Part shown: one piece after another, positions 26,667 to 36,735 of the stretch
Numbering within the stretch: position 1 is the first letter of the stretch
Layout: every line of letters starts with the position of its first letter
Position numbers and translations under genes: made by a program
Notes under the pieces: model-generated
Databases searched by the model: none
Told to the model about the DNA's origin: nothing
Seen by the model: the letters and a program-made list of their open reading frames with translations, nothing else
DNA from: an uncultured Clostridium sp.
GTDB lineage: Bacteria; Bacillota; Clostridia; TANB77; CAG-508
DNA: 64,000 nucleotides
Direction: 5' to 3'
Assembly (NCBI GenBank): GCA_947653235.1
Contig: CANTGH010000003.1
Location: 91,007-155,006 of the forward strand

Positions 26667-27639
26667 TTAAATAGCCAAAATTCCAATAATGGAAAACAGC
26701 AAAGTAATGAGTGAAAATACACCAACTACTCGATTTTCTCTCCAGCCAATCAATTCAAAATGATGATGCAATGGCGACATTCTAAATAACCTCTTTCCTG
26801 TTCTTTTGAAATACGAAACTTGTAAAATAACAGATAACGTTTCTAAAACAGGAACAACAGCTATTAGGAGTAAAAAGATAGGAATTTGTAGATAAATTGC
26901 TATACTAGAAATCACCCCGCCGAAGCAAAAGCGAACCTGTATCACCCATCATGACTTTGGCTTTGTGGAAATTATACATTAAAAATCCAAGACAACTTCC
27001 AACCACAATCGCGCCAAAAATGGATATTTCTACATTTCCAAGTTTCATTGCCAAAATTGACAAAGCAGTAATCATAATAGCTGATACACTGGCTGCCAAA
27101 CCATCAATTCCATCGGTTAGATTGACTGCATTGGTAGCACTTAGCATAACAAAAATGGTAAAAGGAATATAGAGCCAAGTTGGAAGAGACAGGGTTATAC
27201 CTGCAAATGGTATGAAAATATCGGTTCCGATGTTGGTATATTGCATTAAAAAAATCGTATAAATACTAGAAACAATCAGCAAACCTAGCATTTTTAATTT
27301 GGGATTTAATCCTTCTGTGTTATGCAAAACGACTTTTTTGAAATCATCCACAAATCCAACAAGCCCAAAACCTAAGATAGCAATGGAAATCATCAAAATG
27401 GGTTTGACTGCTTCAAAATCTTTTTGGTGCAAACATACAATTGCTGTAAACACAATAATGGTAATCATCATCATAATGCCACCCATGGTTGGTGTCCCTT
27501 GTTTTCGAAGATGGGATCGTGGTCCGTCTTCCCTTTCACTTTGCCCAACTTTTAATCTTCTTAAAATGGGGATGACAAATTTGCCTAAAATTGTTGTCAA
27601 AATAAACGATGAAATTAAATATATAATTTGTACACTCAT
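26667..27639 (-). CDS. mraY: Phospho-MurNAc-pentapeptide transferase, read through a CGG +1 site
   Basis: Makes lipid I. N-terminal part: [19 protein letters not shown], then [11 protein letters not shown] with catalytic aspartates, then MMGDTGSL. At codon 240 (26920-26922) the frame reads CTT-CGG-CGG-GGT and runs to a stop. Skipping C gives CTT-GGC-GGG-GTG-ATT, that is [15 protein letters not shown], the conserved GDTGSLxLGG motif. The rest includes [11 protein letters not shown], the family's HHH motif. The product is 323 residues, the usual length; 3n+1. This is the best evidence that the recoded residue is glycine. It is downstream of murE. Confidence 0.96.
26919..26922 (-). other. CGG-C +1 recoding site (mraY)
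   Basis: Codon 240. Two CGG triplets lie in tandem; the shift at the first puts the second out of frame and yields Gly-Gly of the conserved LGG. Preceding codon CTT. Confidence 0.92.
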
Positions 27640-27647
27640 ACAATCTC

Positions 27648-29117
27648 CTATTTATTTTTTAATATTTCTTTCACAATTTTACGTTCATCAAATTCATTTT
27701 TTACGCCATCAATTTCTTGGTCAATTTCGTGCCCTTTTCCTGCCAAAATAATAATGTCTCTTTTATTGGCCATATGGATAGCAGCTTTAATGGCTTCTCT
27801 TCGGTCTATAATTACTTTGTAATTTCCTTTGGTTTTCTCAATTCCTTTTTCAATATCAGCGATAATATCTTCAGGTTTTTCCGTTCTTGGGTTATCCGTG
27901 GTAATAATAGAAAAATCGGCTAATCTTCCTGCTACTTCTCCCATTTCAGGACGTTTTTCTTTATCTCGATCGCCTCCACAACCAAAAACACAAATAATTC
28001 TTCCTTGTGTATAAGCTTTCACTGAATTTAGCAGATTTTCAAGGCTTTCAGCCGTATGTGCATAATCAATCATAATCGTTAAATCTTTGTCATTTGGCAC
28101 CAATTCGTTTCTTCCTGGAATCACAATTTCTAGCAATCCTTCTTTGATTTTTTCACTATCAACCCCTAAAGAAATTGCCACAGAAATAGCTGCTAAAGCA
28201 TTGTAAACACTATATCTTCCTGGAATATTCACTTTCATTCTCTCATTTTTTTGTGCTAATTTCACTTTAAAATCAACACTTGAATTGGTAATCGTAATAT
28301 CTTTTGCAATTAAATTCGAACCATTATCAACAGAATAGGTTTTCATATCGCAATTTTTTGCGTAATACATCAATCTTTCGCATTTGAAGTCATCTGCATT
28401 TACAAATCCTTTTGGACACATTTGGAATAATTTTAATTTGGAATTAAAATAATCATCCATATCACTATGTTCTTTTAAACTAATGTGGTCTTTTGAAAAA
28501 TTGGTAAATACTGCCATATTAAAGTTAGATCCGTCTACTCTATGCAGTTTCAAGCTTTGTGAAGATACTTCCATCACAACATAATCCACCTTTTGAACTG
28601 CCATTTTATAAAACAATTCCTGTAATTCCAAGCTTTCTGGAGTAGTACGATGGCTTTGAGAAATCATATCTTCTCCAATATAATTAGCAATTGTGCCGAT
28701 TAAACCTACCTTATAGCCTGCTTTTTCTAGAATGGATTTAATCATATACGTTGTTGTTGTTTTTCCTTTGGTTCCTGTTACACCAATTAATTTAAAGTGG
28801 TGAGATGGATTTTTATAGAAATTACAAGCAATTTTTGCCAAAGCAATTCTGGTGTTGTCTGTCAAAATAACAGTCATATCTTTGGGTAATTTAATGGATT
28901 TCAAATCCGCTGAAATATCTAACATAAGTGCGATTGCTCCATTTTGAATGGCTTCATCGACAAACTGGTGTCCGTCAAAATCATAGCCTTTGATGGCGAC
29001 AAACAAACTCCCTTGTTTCACGTTTTTCGAATTGCTTTCTACACCTTTGATTTCTAATTCTTGGTCTCCTTTTATTTTAAAATTTTCAATTCCTGTTAAT
29101 AATTCCTTTAATTTCAT
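27648..29117 (-). CDS. murE: UDP-MurNAc-tripeptide synthetase
   Basis: Adds the third residue of the peptidoglycan stem. Walker-type GVTGTKGKTTTTYMIKSI near residue 113, DYAHTAESLENLL near 328, and TTDNPRTEKPEDI near 400; the DNPR tetrad marks meso-diaminopimelate specificity. The length of 489 is normal. It is first of murE-mraY-ftsW-murG; the 8-bp gap to mraY implies one transcript. Confidence 0.96.
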   Translation of the reverse strand: MKLKELLTGIENFKIKGDQELEIKGVESNSKNVKQGSLFVAIKGYDFDGHQFVDEAIQNGAIALMLDISADLKSIKLPKDMTVILTDNTRIALAKIACNFYKNPSHHFKLIGVTGTKGKTTTTYMIKSILEKAGYKVGLIGTIANYIGEDMISQSHRTTPESLELQELFYKMAVQKVDYVVMEVSSQSLKLHRVDGSNFNMAVFTNFSKDHISLKEHSDMDDYFNSKLKLFQMCPKGFVNADDFKCERLMYYAKNCDMKTYSVDNGSNLIAKDITITNSSVDFKVKLAQKNERMKVNIPGRYSVYNALAAISVAISLGVDSEKIKEGLLEIVIPGRNELVPNDKDLTIMIDYAHTAESLENLLNSVKAYTQGRIICVFGCGGDRDKEKRPEMGEVAGRLADFSIITTDNPRTEKPEDIIADIEKGIEKTKGNYKVIIDRREAIKAAIHMANKRDIIILAGKGHEIDQEIDGVKNEFDERKIVKEILKNK

Positions 29118-29154
29118 GTTGATTTATCCTTTCTATTTTGGATTTTTGCAGGAT

Positions 29155-29179
29155 GGGCAGACAGGATCGTCGTCTGTCC
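29155..29179. repeat. G+C-rich intergenic palindrome
   Basis: GGGCAGAC (29155-29162)/GTCTGTCC (29172-29179) upstream of murE. Could act as a leader hairpin. Confidence 0.5.
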
Positions 29180-29286
29180 GTACATACATTTATTTTTTTA
29201 TTATATATCAAAAAATAATTTTTGTATAGCATTTTTTATCGGTTTATTTTATCCTATTCTATTTTTTTGCAATTTATGATGATTTT

Positions 29287-31546
29287 TTAAGTAAAATTTC
29301 CATTTGTAAAATCTTTGCCAGAAAACTTTTTGCCTGATTTTACAGTGGAAAGAATGGTTTCAATTTCTTCCCCTGTTTCATTTAGTAAGTCAATTCGGAC
29401 AAAATCAACTTTTGCATTTTGAAAATCAAGGGACAAAATTTTAGAATTATAAATTCTTGCATGACAATTCACATTGTCCGAAACAACTGGAAATTCAAAA
29501 TTTTTTCTATCTTTTAAAACATAATTTCCTTCTTGACAAATGAAGTGACAATTTCCATTTTTTCCAATGGGACAATATTTGGATGTCATAAGACAAGTTC
29601 TCCCATAAACTACAAGTTCTTTTTCCAAGTCATCCGAAAATTGAAAAATAGCTTTTTTGTCAAGTTCGGACGAAATCGTAAACCTCTGAATTCCCAAATC
29701 TCTGATTGCTTTTTCAGATAAACTATTGGTTATGCCAAGTGAATAATCTGCCACCATTTTTTTCTGAATATTTAATTTTCTCAAAAATTCAATTTGCGAT
29801 ATATGCGAAATCATGACAGCTTTTACTTGGTCAAATACTTGTGTATTTTTTTCTATCAAATTTTCATACGTTTTATCCATAATATTCGGCAAAACCGCGA
29901 TACAATCTCTTATTTTTTCGTGATTTATCAGATATTTGAAAGGCACATATATTTCGTGATAATCGAATTTTTCATAATCTATTTTTTCATCCTTTTTCTG
30001 CAAATACAAATTAAGTTTTGGCTTTTCATAAATTCGCGTTTTGGGCTGTTTTATCTCTAATTGAATTGGTTTATCATACTTTCTTTGAATGCTATTTTCT
30101 AGGCATTTCTCAAATTTTGCAAGAGCCTCTCTTCTCATCTGATTTAGCTGGCTAACTGGCAATTTTAGGTCTTCGACTTCAATATTTACGTCTTTTATGC
30201 GAAAAATCGTATTTCCTGTTTTTTGAATTTGACACAAAATTCTGTTTTTGTCAAGTCCGTTTACATCTGATTTTTGACATTTTAGACAAGATTTTGTTCG
30301 GATTTCGTCATTATATAGTTCTAAGCATATATTTTCTTCATTTTTATACAAATTACATGAAATATCTACCTTTTTCATTTCTTTTTTATGATTTTCCCAT
30401 TGTTGCTTATTTAAGATATGGCTGACGATTTTATAAACAGGGTCTTTGATTTTGATATTTTTCCAATTTTTGATTTCACCAACTGTGTTTCCATTTAGGA
30501 TTTGCGAAATATAAGAAGTATTATCTCGGATGCTGATAACGTCTCCTTGCTGGATTTTATCTTGCAGATTAATCGTAATTTGTTTGCGTTTTGGGTGGAT
30601 TTTTTGGACATCACCAATATAGACACCCAAATGATTTGGTTTTTGAGGATAAACAATATCTCGTCTAGTTTCAAAATAACCTGTCCCCATGCCTCCTCGG
30701 TTGTAGATTTGCAAAATTTGCTTTACATCATCGTCTTCGACTTTATATGGCTTGGTTTTGTCTTTTGCTAAATCAATGTATTTTCGATACATTTTCGTCA
30801 CAATTGAAACATATTCATACGATTTTTTTCTACCTTCGATTTTTAAGCTATCAATTCCGCATGTCAAGCAGTTTTGGCAAAATTGATAAAGTGCAAATAT
30901 CTTTTGGGCTAAGCAAATAACCATAATCTATATTCTTTCCATTTTTTAGTAAATTATAATCCAATCGGCAAGGACCTGCACATAAACCTCGATTTCCGCT
31001 TCTTTTGCCTACCATACTGCTGAACAAACATTGTCCTGAATACGAAATGCACAAAGCACCATGTCCGAAAACTTCTAATTCCATTTTCGTGTTTTGGCGA
31101 ATATAGGCTATTTCCTGTAAAGACAATTCTCTAGCCAAAACCACTCTTTGAAAACCAAGTTTTTCCATCAATTGTACACCAGCTAAATTAGAAATCGTCA
31201 TTTGGGTACTGCTATGGATTGGTAAATTAGGAAAACGCTCGATGAGTTCCAATGCCAAACCAATATCTTGCACAATCAAGCTTGACACGCCACACTCATA
31301 TGCAAATTTCGCAAGATTTAATGCCTCCTTTAACTCGTCGTTAAACATTAAAATATTTAATGTTAAGTGAACATCCACATTTCTCTTTCTAGCATACAAA
31401 ATAGCATTTTTTAGTTCTTCTCGGTCAAAATTTTGTGCATTGGCTCTGGCATTAAAGCTATTGGCTCCGAGATAGACAGCATCTGCACCATTTTGTACAG
31501 CTACTATTAAATTATCAAAATTGCCAACTGGCGACAAAAGTTCCAT
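29287..31546 (-). CDS. U32 family protein with DUF3656, RlhA-like, read through a CGG +1 site
   Basis: Collagenase-like U32 fold. Family members RlhA and TrhP hydroxylate rRNA or tRNA cytidine or uridine. The N-terminus MELLSPVGNFDNLIVAVQNGADAVY, EVFGHGALCISYSGQCLFSS (cysteines) and GLCAGPCRLDY are classic. At codon 230 (30857-30859) the 0 frame reads ATG-CGG-AAT-TGA. Skipping C gives GIDSLKIEGRKKSYEYV, the conserved continuation. The C-terminal DUF3656-type half carries more cysteines (CLKCQKSD; CPIGKNGNCHF). The product is 752 residues, 3n+1. The U32-DUF3656 layout favours RlhA (23S C2501 hydroxylation), by inference. Confidence 0.88.
30856..30859 (-). other. CGG-A +1 recoding site (U32)
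   Basis: Codon 230. The 0 frame stops two codons later. The +1 frame gives the invariant-type GIDSLKIEGR, with Gly at the site. Preceding codon ATG. Confidence 0.9.
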
Positions 31547-31568
31547 TTTTCCTTCTCCGTTTTGGTGT

Positions 31569-31597
31569 ATTATATCTTATTTTTGTAGTTTTTTCAA
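31569..31597 (-). promoter_or_regulatory. Promoter of the U32 gene
   Basis: TTGAAA (31592-31597), 17-bp spacer, TATAAT (31569-31574). Confidence 0.7.
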
Positions 31598-31763
31598 GAA
31601 AAATTTGTAAAAATTAACTATATTTTTATGTAAATTATGATAAAATTCACTCATAAAAATAAGATTAACAAATCGATCAATACTCATTTTTTGAAAAATT
31701 AATTTCACTTCTTCAAAATTGGTAGCGTCCTGTAAGATGCTATCAGCTTTTTCTTCTTTTTGG

Positions 31764-31792
31764 CTTGCACGAACTATGATTTTATGTTATAA
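31764..31792 (+). promoter_or_regulatory. Promoter of the 31821 gene
   Basis: TTGCAC (31764-31769), 17-bp spacer, TATAAT (31787-31792), 28 bp before the start codon. Confidence 0.65.
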
Positions 31793-31820
31793 TTAAAGAA
31801 AATGTCTAAGGAGAAAAAGC

Positions 31821-32345
31821 ATGTTTGATTTACTTGTTATACTTTTTATTATTTATCTAATTTACAAAAAATACAACAATTCCCCTTCCAAGATAACAAC
31901 AATCTTGCAAAATAAAGGTTTTCACAATATTTTTACCGTTCAGCAAAACGCTTCAAGTTATTGGATGAGTGCTAGTCTTCACGGAGAAAATTACTTACTT
32001 CAAATCATGAAAACAGGTAATAATGTATCAACGAACAATATTCATACTTTGGCTGAATATGCAACAAAAGCACATTATCATAATGTTATTTTAATCCCAG
32101 GAAATTGTACTATTTCAAAGAGTGCAAAAACTGTGATTTCAGAATACTCCATTCAAATTTGGGATAACACTAAATTAAATGAATTTTCCCTTCAAAATAG
32201 TCAAACAACATCGGCACAAACTATGGCTTCCAACAAATTTGAAAATTCCACTTCAATTAATCATCCAGATGACCCAATTCAAGATGGTAAAAAAGCCAAT
32301 TCATTTTTGGCAAATTTCTTTGGCAATAAACCAGAAAAATTGTAA
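31821..32345 (+). CDS. Membrane-anchored, degenerate Mrr-like protein
   Basis: The 174-residue product has an N-terminal membrane helix (LLVILFIIYLIY) and a domain whose pattern resembles the Mrr catalytic fold: LLQIMKTGNNVSTNNIHTLAEYATKAHYHNVILIPGNCTIS, then a strand ending IQIWDNTKL. In active Mrr nucleases a D and (E/Q)xK are needed; here QIMK could supply the last pair, but no upstream acidic residue is in place. It may bind DNA or be inactive. The C-terminal 50 residues are low complexity. The match is by eye only. Confidence 0.45.
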   Translation: MFDLLVILFIIYLIYKKYNNSPSKITTILQNKGFHNIFTVQQNASSYWMSASLHGENYLLQIMKTGNNVSTNNIHTLAEYATKAHYHNVILIPGNCTISKSAKTVISEYSIQIWDNTKLNEFSLQNSQTTSAQTMASNKFENSTSINHPDDPIQDGKKANSFLANFFGNKPEKL

Positions 32346-32352
32346 TATACAT

Positions 32353-32384
32353 AAAAAAGTGAAAGCCTAAAAACTTTCACTTTT
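32353..32384. terminator. Bidirectional terminator
   Basis: 11-bp stem AAAAGTGAAAG and its complement between the convergent 31821 gene and pyrB. Confidence 0.85.
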
Positions 32385-32387
32385 CTG

Positions 32388-33287
32388 TTATTTCCCAAAC
32401 GCTTGTACAAATAATGCCATTCTCACATACAATCCATTATGTGCTTGTTTGAAATACATCGCTCTTGGGTCATCATCAATATCTTCTGCAATTTCTTCGT
32501 TTCTTGGTAGAGGATGAAGTACAATGGTATTTGGCGAAAATTGACTTAATACTTCTTTATTAATAATATATTCTTCTTTTCCAAAATCTCCTTCAAATCT
32601 TTCGGATTGAATTCTAGTATGATACAAAATATCAACATCTTTTGGAATTTCATCAAAACTTGTACATTTTTTGTAAGCAATCCCTCTTTTGTTTAACAAA
32701 TCAATATATTCTTGTGGAAGCGAAAAACATTCTTTGCTTAAACCATATATTTCAACATCTTCATACAAACTAACTAATTTTAATAAAGAATGGATGGTTC
32801 TTCCATTTAGCAAATCCCCTAAAATAGCAACTTTTACACCATTTAACGTTTTTTGGTGTTCTCGAATAGTATAAACATCTAATAATGCTTGAGTCGGATG
32901 TTCTCCTTTGCCTGCACCAGCATTTAAAATTGGAACTTTGGCAACTTTGACTGCCTCTTGTGGCCAATTGTCACTGGAATGTCGAATAACAATCGCATCT
33001 GCATAACCTTGCAGAATTTTGACGGTATCTTCTAAACTCTCGCCTTTTTTGCCAGATGAATTAGCTGAAGCATTTTCTGTGGAAATTATCTGTCCCCCTA
33101 ATTTTAGTACAGCTGTTTCAAATGACAATCGCGTTCTTGTACTTGGTTCATAAAACATAACAGCAACGATTTTTCCATCTAACGTTTTCACATATTTTTG
33201 TGGATTATTTTTAATGTCATCTGTCAAATTGAAAAGAGTTTCTAATGTTTCTTTTGTGTATTGATTAGCAGTTAATACATGGTTCAT
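32388..33287 (-). CDS. pyrB: Aspartate carbamoyltransferase catalytic subunit
   Basis: First committed step of pyrimidine synthesis. The carbamoyl phosphate loop FYEPSTRTRLSFETA near residue 47, HPTQALLDVYTI near 130 and HPLPRNEEIA near 258 are the signatures. The length of 299 is normal. It stands alone, with a consensus promoter 30 bp upstream and no pyrI or other pyr gene adjacent. No PyrR-type leader is evident; the leader is too short. Confidence 0.96.
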   Translation of the reverse strand: MNHVLTANQYTKETLETLFNLTDDIKNNPQKYVKTLDGKIVAVMFYEPSTRTRLSFETAVLKLGGQIISTENASANSSGKKGESLEDTVKILQGYADAIVIRHSSDNWPQEAVKVAKVPILNAGAGKGEHPTQALLDVYTIREHQKTLNGVKVAILGDLLNGRTIHSLLKLVSLYEDVEIYGLSKECFSLPQEYIDLLNKRGIAYKKCTSFDEIPKDVDILYHTRIQSERFEGDFGKEEYIINKEVLSQFSPNTIVLHPLPRNEEIAEDIDDDPRAMYFKQAHNGLYVRMALFVQAFGK

Positions 33288-33316
33288 TTTTTGGTTCTCC
33301 TTTTTGGTTTTTCCTT

Positions 33317-33345
33317 ATTATAATATTCAAAGAAAATTTTGTCAA
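33317..33345 (-). promoter_or_regulatory. Promoter of pyrB
   Basis: TTGACA (33340-33345), 17-bp spacer, TATAAT (33317-33322). Confidence 0.85.
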
Positions 33346-33429
33346 TAAACAAGTATCACTTTTACTTTTTAGCAAATTTTGAGTTCTCTAGTGTTGACAA
33401 ATTTGAGATCGATGCACCACATAAAGCAA

Positions 33430-33979
33430 TTAATTTATCGTCTTCTCATAAACATCCACTTGACAATTTTTAATTCGCACAATTTTCTCATTCTCCGTTG
33501 GAAGTCCATTAAAATACCAACGTGCCGAACGCAAGAAAAATCCATGTGAACAAATTAAAATATTTTCGTATTTTCCGCAATACGTTTGAAAGACATCATT
33601 TAAAAAGTCGAATACTCTTTTGGTGTAGCTTTGACAATCTTCTCCATTTTCAACTGGTACATTTTTGGTATAATAGCGAATTTCATTGAAGATTTCATCT
33701 GAATTTGGCATACCTTCATAAATGCCCAAATTTCTTTCCATTGCACGCTCATCAATCTTAATCGGAAGATTTCTACCTTCATTGATGATATTAGCGGTTT
33801 CCTTGGCACGTATTAGCGGTGATGAAATAATCAAATCAATTGGCATATCTTTCAAAAGTTCTTTTGTTTGCTTTGCCTGCTCTCTTCCTTCTCCATTTAG
33901 TGGAATATCAACTTGTCCGAGTAGCTTTGTTTAAAGTATTCCATTGTGTTTTTCCATGTCTTATAATAATAATTTTCAT
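33430..33979 (-). CDS. Histidine phosphatase, read through a CGG +1 site
   Basis: Phosphoglycerate-mutase-like phosphatase. The N-terminus KIIIIRHGKTQWN holds the catalytic RHG histidine. At codon 21 (33917-33919) the 0 frame reads ACT-CGG-ACA-AGT-TGA. Skipping C gives GQVDIPLNGEGREQAKQTKE, with the family's conserved G-x-x-D-x-P-L. Then SSPLIRAKETA (second phosphate loop) and ILICSHGFFLR (second histidine). The product is 182 residues, 3n+1. The substrate cannot be told; small-molecule phosphatase (CobC/PhoE-like) is likely. Confidence 0.88.
33916..33919 (-). other. CGG-A +1 recoding site (histidine phosphatase)
   Basis: Codon 21. The 0-frame stop comes three codons later. Gly is restored in GQVDIPLN. 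Preceding codon ACT. Confidence 0.88.
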
Positions 33980-34103
33980 TTTTTCTCCCATTTATATTTT
34001 TTATCATTATACACATTATAATTGGTTTTGTAAAGAAAAACAAACATTAAAAAATTCCTCTAACTTTTGCCAAAGATATCATAAATTATTAAATTTTCAA
34101 GCA

Positions 34104-34132
34104 TTGACAAATTATGTAACTTTTGATATAAT
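34104..34132 (+). promoter_or_regulatory. Promoter of the 34168 gene
   Basis: Consensus TTGACA (34104-34109), 17-bp spacer, TATAAT (34127-34132). Confidence 0.75.
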
Positions 34133-34167
34133 TTTATTATCAAATTTTGGGAAAGGGGAGCATGTAT

Positions 34168-34905
34168 ATGAATATAACTATACCAAAACATGTTAAAGCA
34201 ACCAACAACGGAGTAATCTTTTATTCCAATTCAATGCCAGAAAATGGCATTTACATTTACCAAACGCCAAATGGCATCCAATGTGAACGGATCAACAAAA
34301 CACACAAGGAAACGACTTCTAGCAAGTTCAAACACTTTATAATTGCTATTATTTTTATTGGCTTGGCTTTTGTCATTCAAAAACTACCAATCAACAAGAA
34401 TTTTAATGCATTAACTGCCACATTTATATTTTTAATTTTCTGTTATGGTAGCTTCGTAAGCTTATGTGAAGACTTTTTTCATGCGCATATTAGCAAGAAA
34501 AACAACTATCGTCAGAGGCTCCAGACAGCCATCCACATGGTGCTTAATTCCTATAAAGAACTAAATGGCATTCCCAATTTGTGGGAACTGGAAAAAATAA
34601 GCAAATTTCACTTTCCTTCCGAATTGTATACAAAGATTTATGTAACATTTCAAGGATTAATCTTTTCAATAGCTTCTGGGTTTTATCTTCACTCGTTTCA
34701 TATGGGTCGGATTTTAGGTCTCTACTTTATTGTCACTTTTTTTACCCAACTTCTACATCATTTAAAATTCTTTCTACACCTAGAATGGTTTTTCATTACA
34801 GAACCATCCGATAACGAACTTCAACTTGTTATCACTGGTTTAGAAAAATGGATTTCATTAGAGTTGAAAATAGAACATTACAAATCCAGCCACAAATCAT
34901 TTTGA
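34168..34905 (+). CDS. Membrane protein, unknown; contains two in-frame CGG codons
   Basis: The 245-residue product has about four hydrophobic segments (FKHFIIAIIFIGLAFVI; NALTATFIFLIFCYGS; TFQGLIFSIASGF; IVTFFTQLLHHLKFFL). No family recognised. Start 34168 is chosen because GGGGAG lies 7 bases upstream. In-frame CGG occurs at 34288-34290 (ERIN) and 34708-34710 (MGRIL). Here the 0 frame, not +1, is open; the shifted frame stops after about 17 codons. Codon use (AAG, GGC, CTC, ATC) differs from the neighbours. I infer recent acquisition, in which case the protein may not be made in full. Confidence 0.55.
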   Translation: MNITIPKHVKATNNGVIFYSNSMPENGIYIYQTPNGIQCERINKTHKETTSSKFKHFIIAIIFIGLAFVIQKLPINKNFNALTATFIFLIFCYGSFVSLCEDFFHAHISKKNNYRQRLQTAIHMVLNSYKELNGIPNLWELEKISKFHFPSELYTKIYVTFQGLIFSIASGFYLHSFHMGRILGLYFIVTFFTQLLHHLKFFLHLEWFFITEPSDNELQLVITGLEKWISLELKIEHYKSSHKSF

Positions 34906-34915
34906 AACAACTCAC

Positions 34916-34949
34916 AAAACCATTGCACTTCATACGTGCAATGGTTTTT
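34916..34949 (+). terminator. Terminator of the 34168 gene
   Basis: 13-bp stem AAAACCATTGCAC and complement, then T5. Confidence 0.85.
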
Positions 34950-34973
34950 CCTGTTTTATTTTCAAATATTCAC

Positions 34974-36732
34974 TTATTCTCCCATTTCATACTTCTCTTT
35001 CGCATCATATTTCGTATGCAAATACTTATGTGCCACATGACTTCCTTGTTTTTCGAAAAACTCATCATACAACATTTTCATCACTGGATTTTCATGTGAC
35101 TTACGAATGGTACTTTTTTCGTCAATCGAATACAAACTATCCGCTCTTGCTTTTCGAACATCGACTGAAGCTCTAACCTTCGCACTCTTAATCGGCTGAC
35201 CGCCTCCCATCACGCATCCACCAGGGCATGCCATAATTTCCACAAAATGATATGGCGATGTTCCTTCCTTAATTTCCTCCATAATCTTTCTTGCATTCGC
35301 CAAACCACTAACCACCACAATTTTCACATTCATTCCACCAATACTTAAATTCGCTTCTTTCACGCCTTTTTCGCCTCTGACTTCCTGGTATTCGATTTGC
35401 TCAATTGACTTACCTTCCAATGTGTCCACTGCAGTTCGAATAGCAGCTTCCATAACGCCTCCAGTCGTTCCAAAAATCGCACCTGCACCGCTGGCTTCGC
35501 CCATTGGGTTGTCAAATTCGCTGTCTTCTAACTCTGTAAAATCAATATTTGCCTGTTTAATCATTCTAGCTAGTTCTCTTGTTGTAATCACATAATCTAC
35601 ATCACGTGCACCGTCAACTTCCATTTCTTCGCGACTGCACTCGTATTTTTTCGCGATACATGGCATCACCGAAACCGTACAAATTTTATTTCGGTCAATT
35701 CCATATTTCTCCGCAAAGTAAGATTTAATCACAGCTCCAAACATTTGATGTGGCGATTTACAACTTGACAAATGCCCCAATAATTCTCCGTAATTTTTCT
35801 CCGCAAATCGTACCCAACCTGGACTGCAAGAAGTTATCATTGGCAAAACACCACCATTTTGCACACGTTCGATGAATTCATTGGCTTCTTCCATAATCGT
35901 CAAATCCGCTCCAGTGTTGGTGTCAAATACTTTGTTAAATCCCATTCTTTTTAAAGCAGTTACCATTTTGCCTTTGACGTTGGTTCCAATTGGCATGCCG
36001 AATTCCTCGCCCAAAGCAACTCTTACTGCTGGCGCAGTTTGAACAACAACATAAGTATCTGGATCTTTCAGTTTTGGCCAGACATCATCAATGTTTTCTT
36101 TTTCATGCAAAGCACCTGTTGGACAGGATTCGATGCATTGTCCGCAAAATGTGCAGTCTACATCATTCAAACTTTTATCGTAAGTTGTGGAAATACAAGA
36201 TTCAAAGCCTCTTTCGATGCAGTCAATTGCTCCGATTTCTTGGACATTTTTACAAGTTGCGACACATCTTCTGCATAAAATGCATTTGTTAAAATCACGA
36301 ACAATGGACGGAGATTTATCGTCAATGGTGTGTTTCGTTATTTCGCCAGGAAATTCAATTTTGTGGACATTGAATTTTTCGGCTAATTTTTGTAATTCAC
36401 AATTTCCGTGAGCGTGTACATGTTAGACATTCGATTTTGTGATTAGACAAAATCAAATCCAATATAATGTGTCTTGCTTCCAACACTTCTGGTGTGTGCG
36501 TATGAACTACCATGCCTTCTTCAGCTTTTTGAATACAAGATGTTGCAAAACCTCTTCTTCCTTCCACCTCTACAATACACATTCGGCAATCGCCCACTTC
36601 GTTGATTTCTTTTAAGAAACACAAAGTCGGAATATCAATTCCCGCTTGTTTGGCAGCTTGTAGAATGGTGGTTCCCTTTTTTACTTTGACTTGTTGGTCG
36701 TCTATGGTAAGTGTTATAAATTCTTCTTCCAT
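34974..36732 (-). CDS. hydA: [FeFe]-hydrogenase catalytic subunit, read through a CGG +1 site
   Basis: Makes or oxidises H2. N-terminal [2Fe-2S] domain (C38, C49, C52, C66), then the His/Cys [4Fe-4S] region, split by the frame change, two [4Fe-4S] motifs (CILCRRCVATCKNV; CTFCGQCIESCPTG), and H-cluster motifs TSCSPGWVRF, MPCIAKKYE and MACPGGCVMGGGQP, ending with the small-subunit-like tail. At codon 109 (36406-36408) the 0 frame gives TRSRKL and stops. Skipping C gives SGNCELQKLAEKFNV, the standard sequence. The product is 585 residues; 3n+1. With HydB and HydC it should form the electron-bifurcating NADH/ferredoxin hydrogenase. Confidence 0.95.
36405..36408 (-). other. CGG-A +1 recoding site (hydA)
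   Basis: Codon 109, between the [2Fe-2S] and [4Fe-4S] regions. Without the shift all H-cluster ligands are lost. Preceding codon TCA. Confidence 0.9.
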
Positions 36733-36735
36733 ATT

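Noticed and set aside
31577..31780. Minus-strand open stretch upstream of the U32 gene, possible gene remnant
   Set aside because: It has no start codon with a ribosome site near its 5' end and overlaps two promoters; too weak to call.
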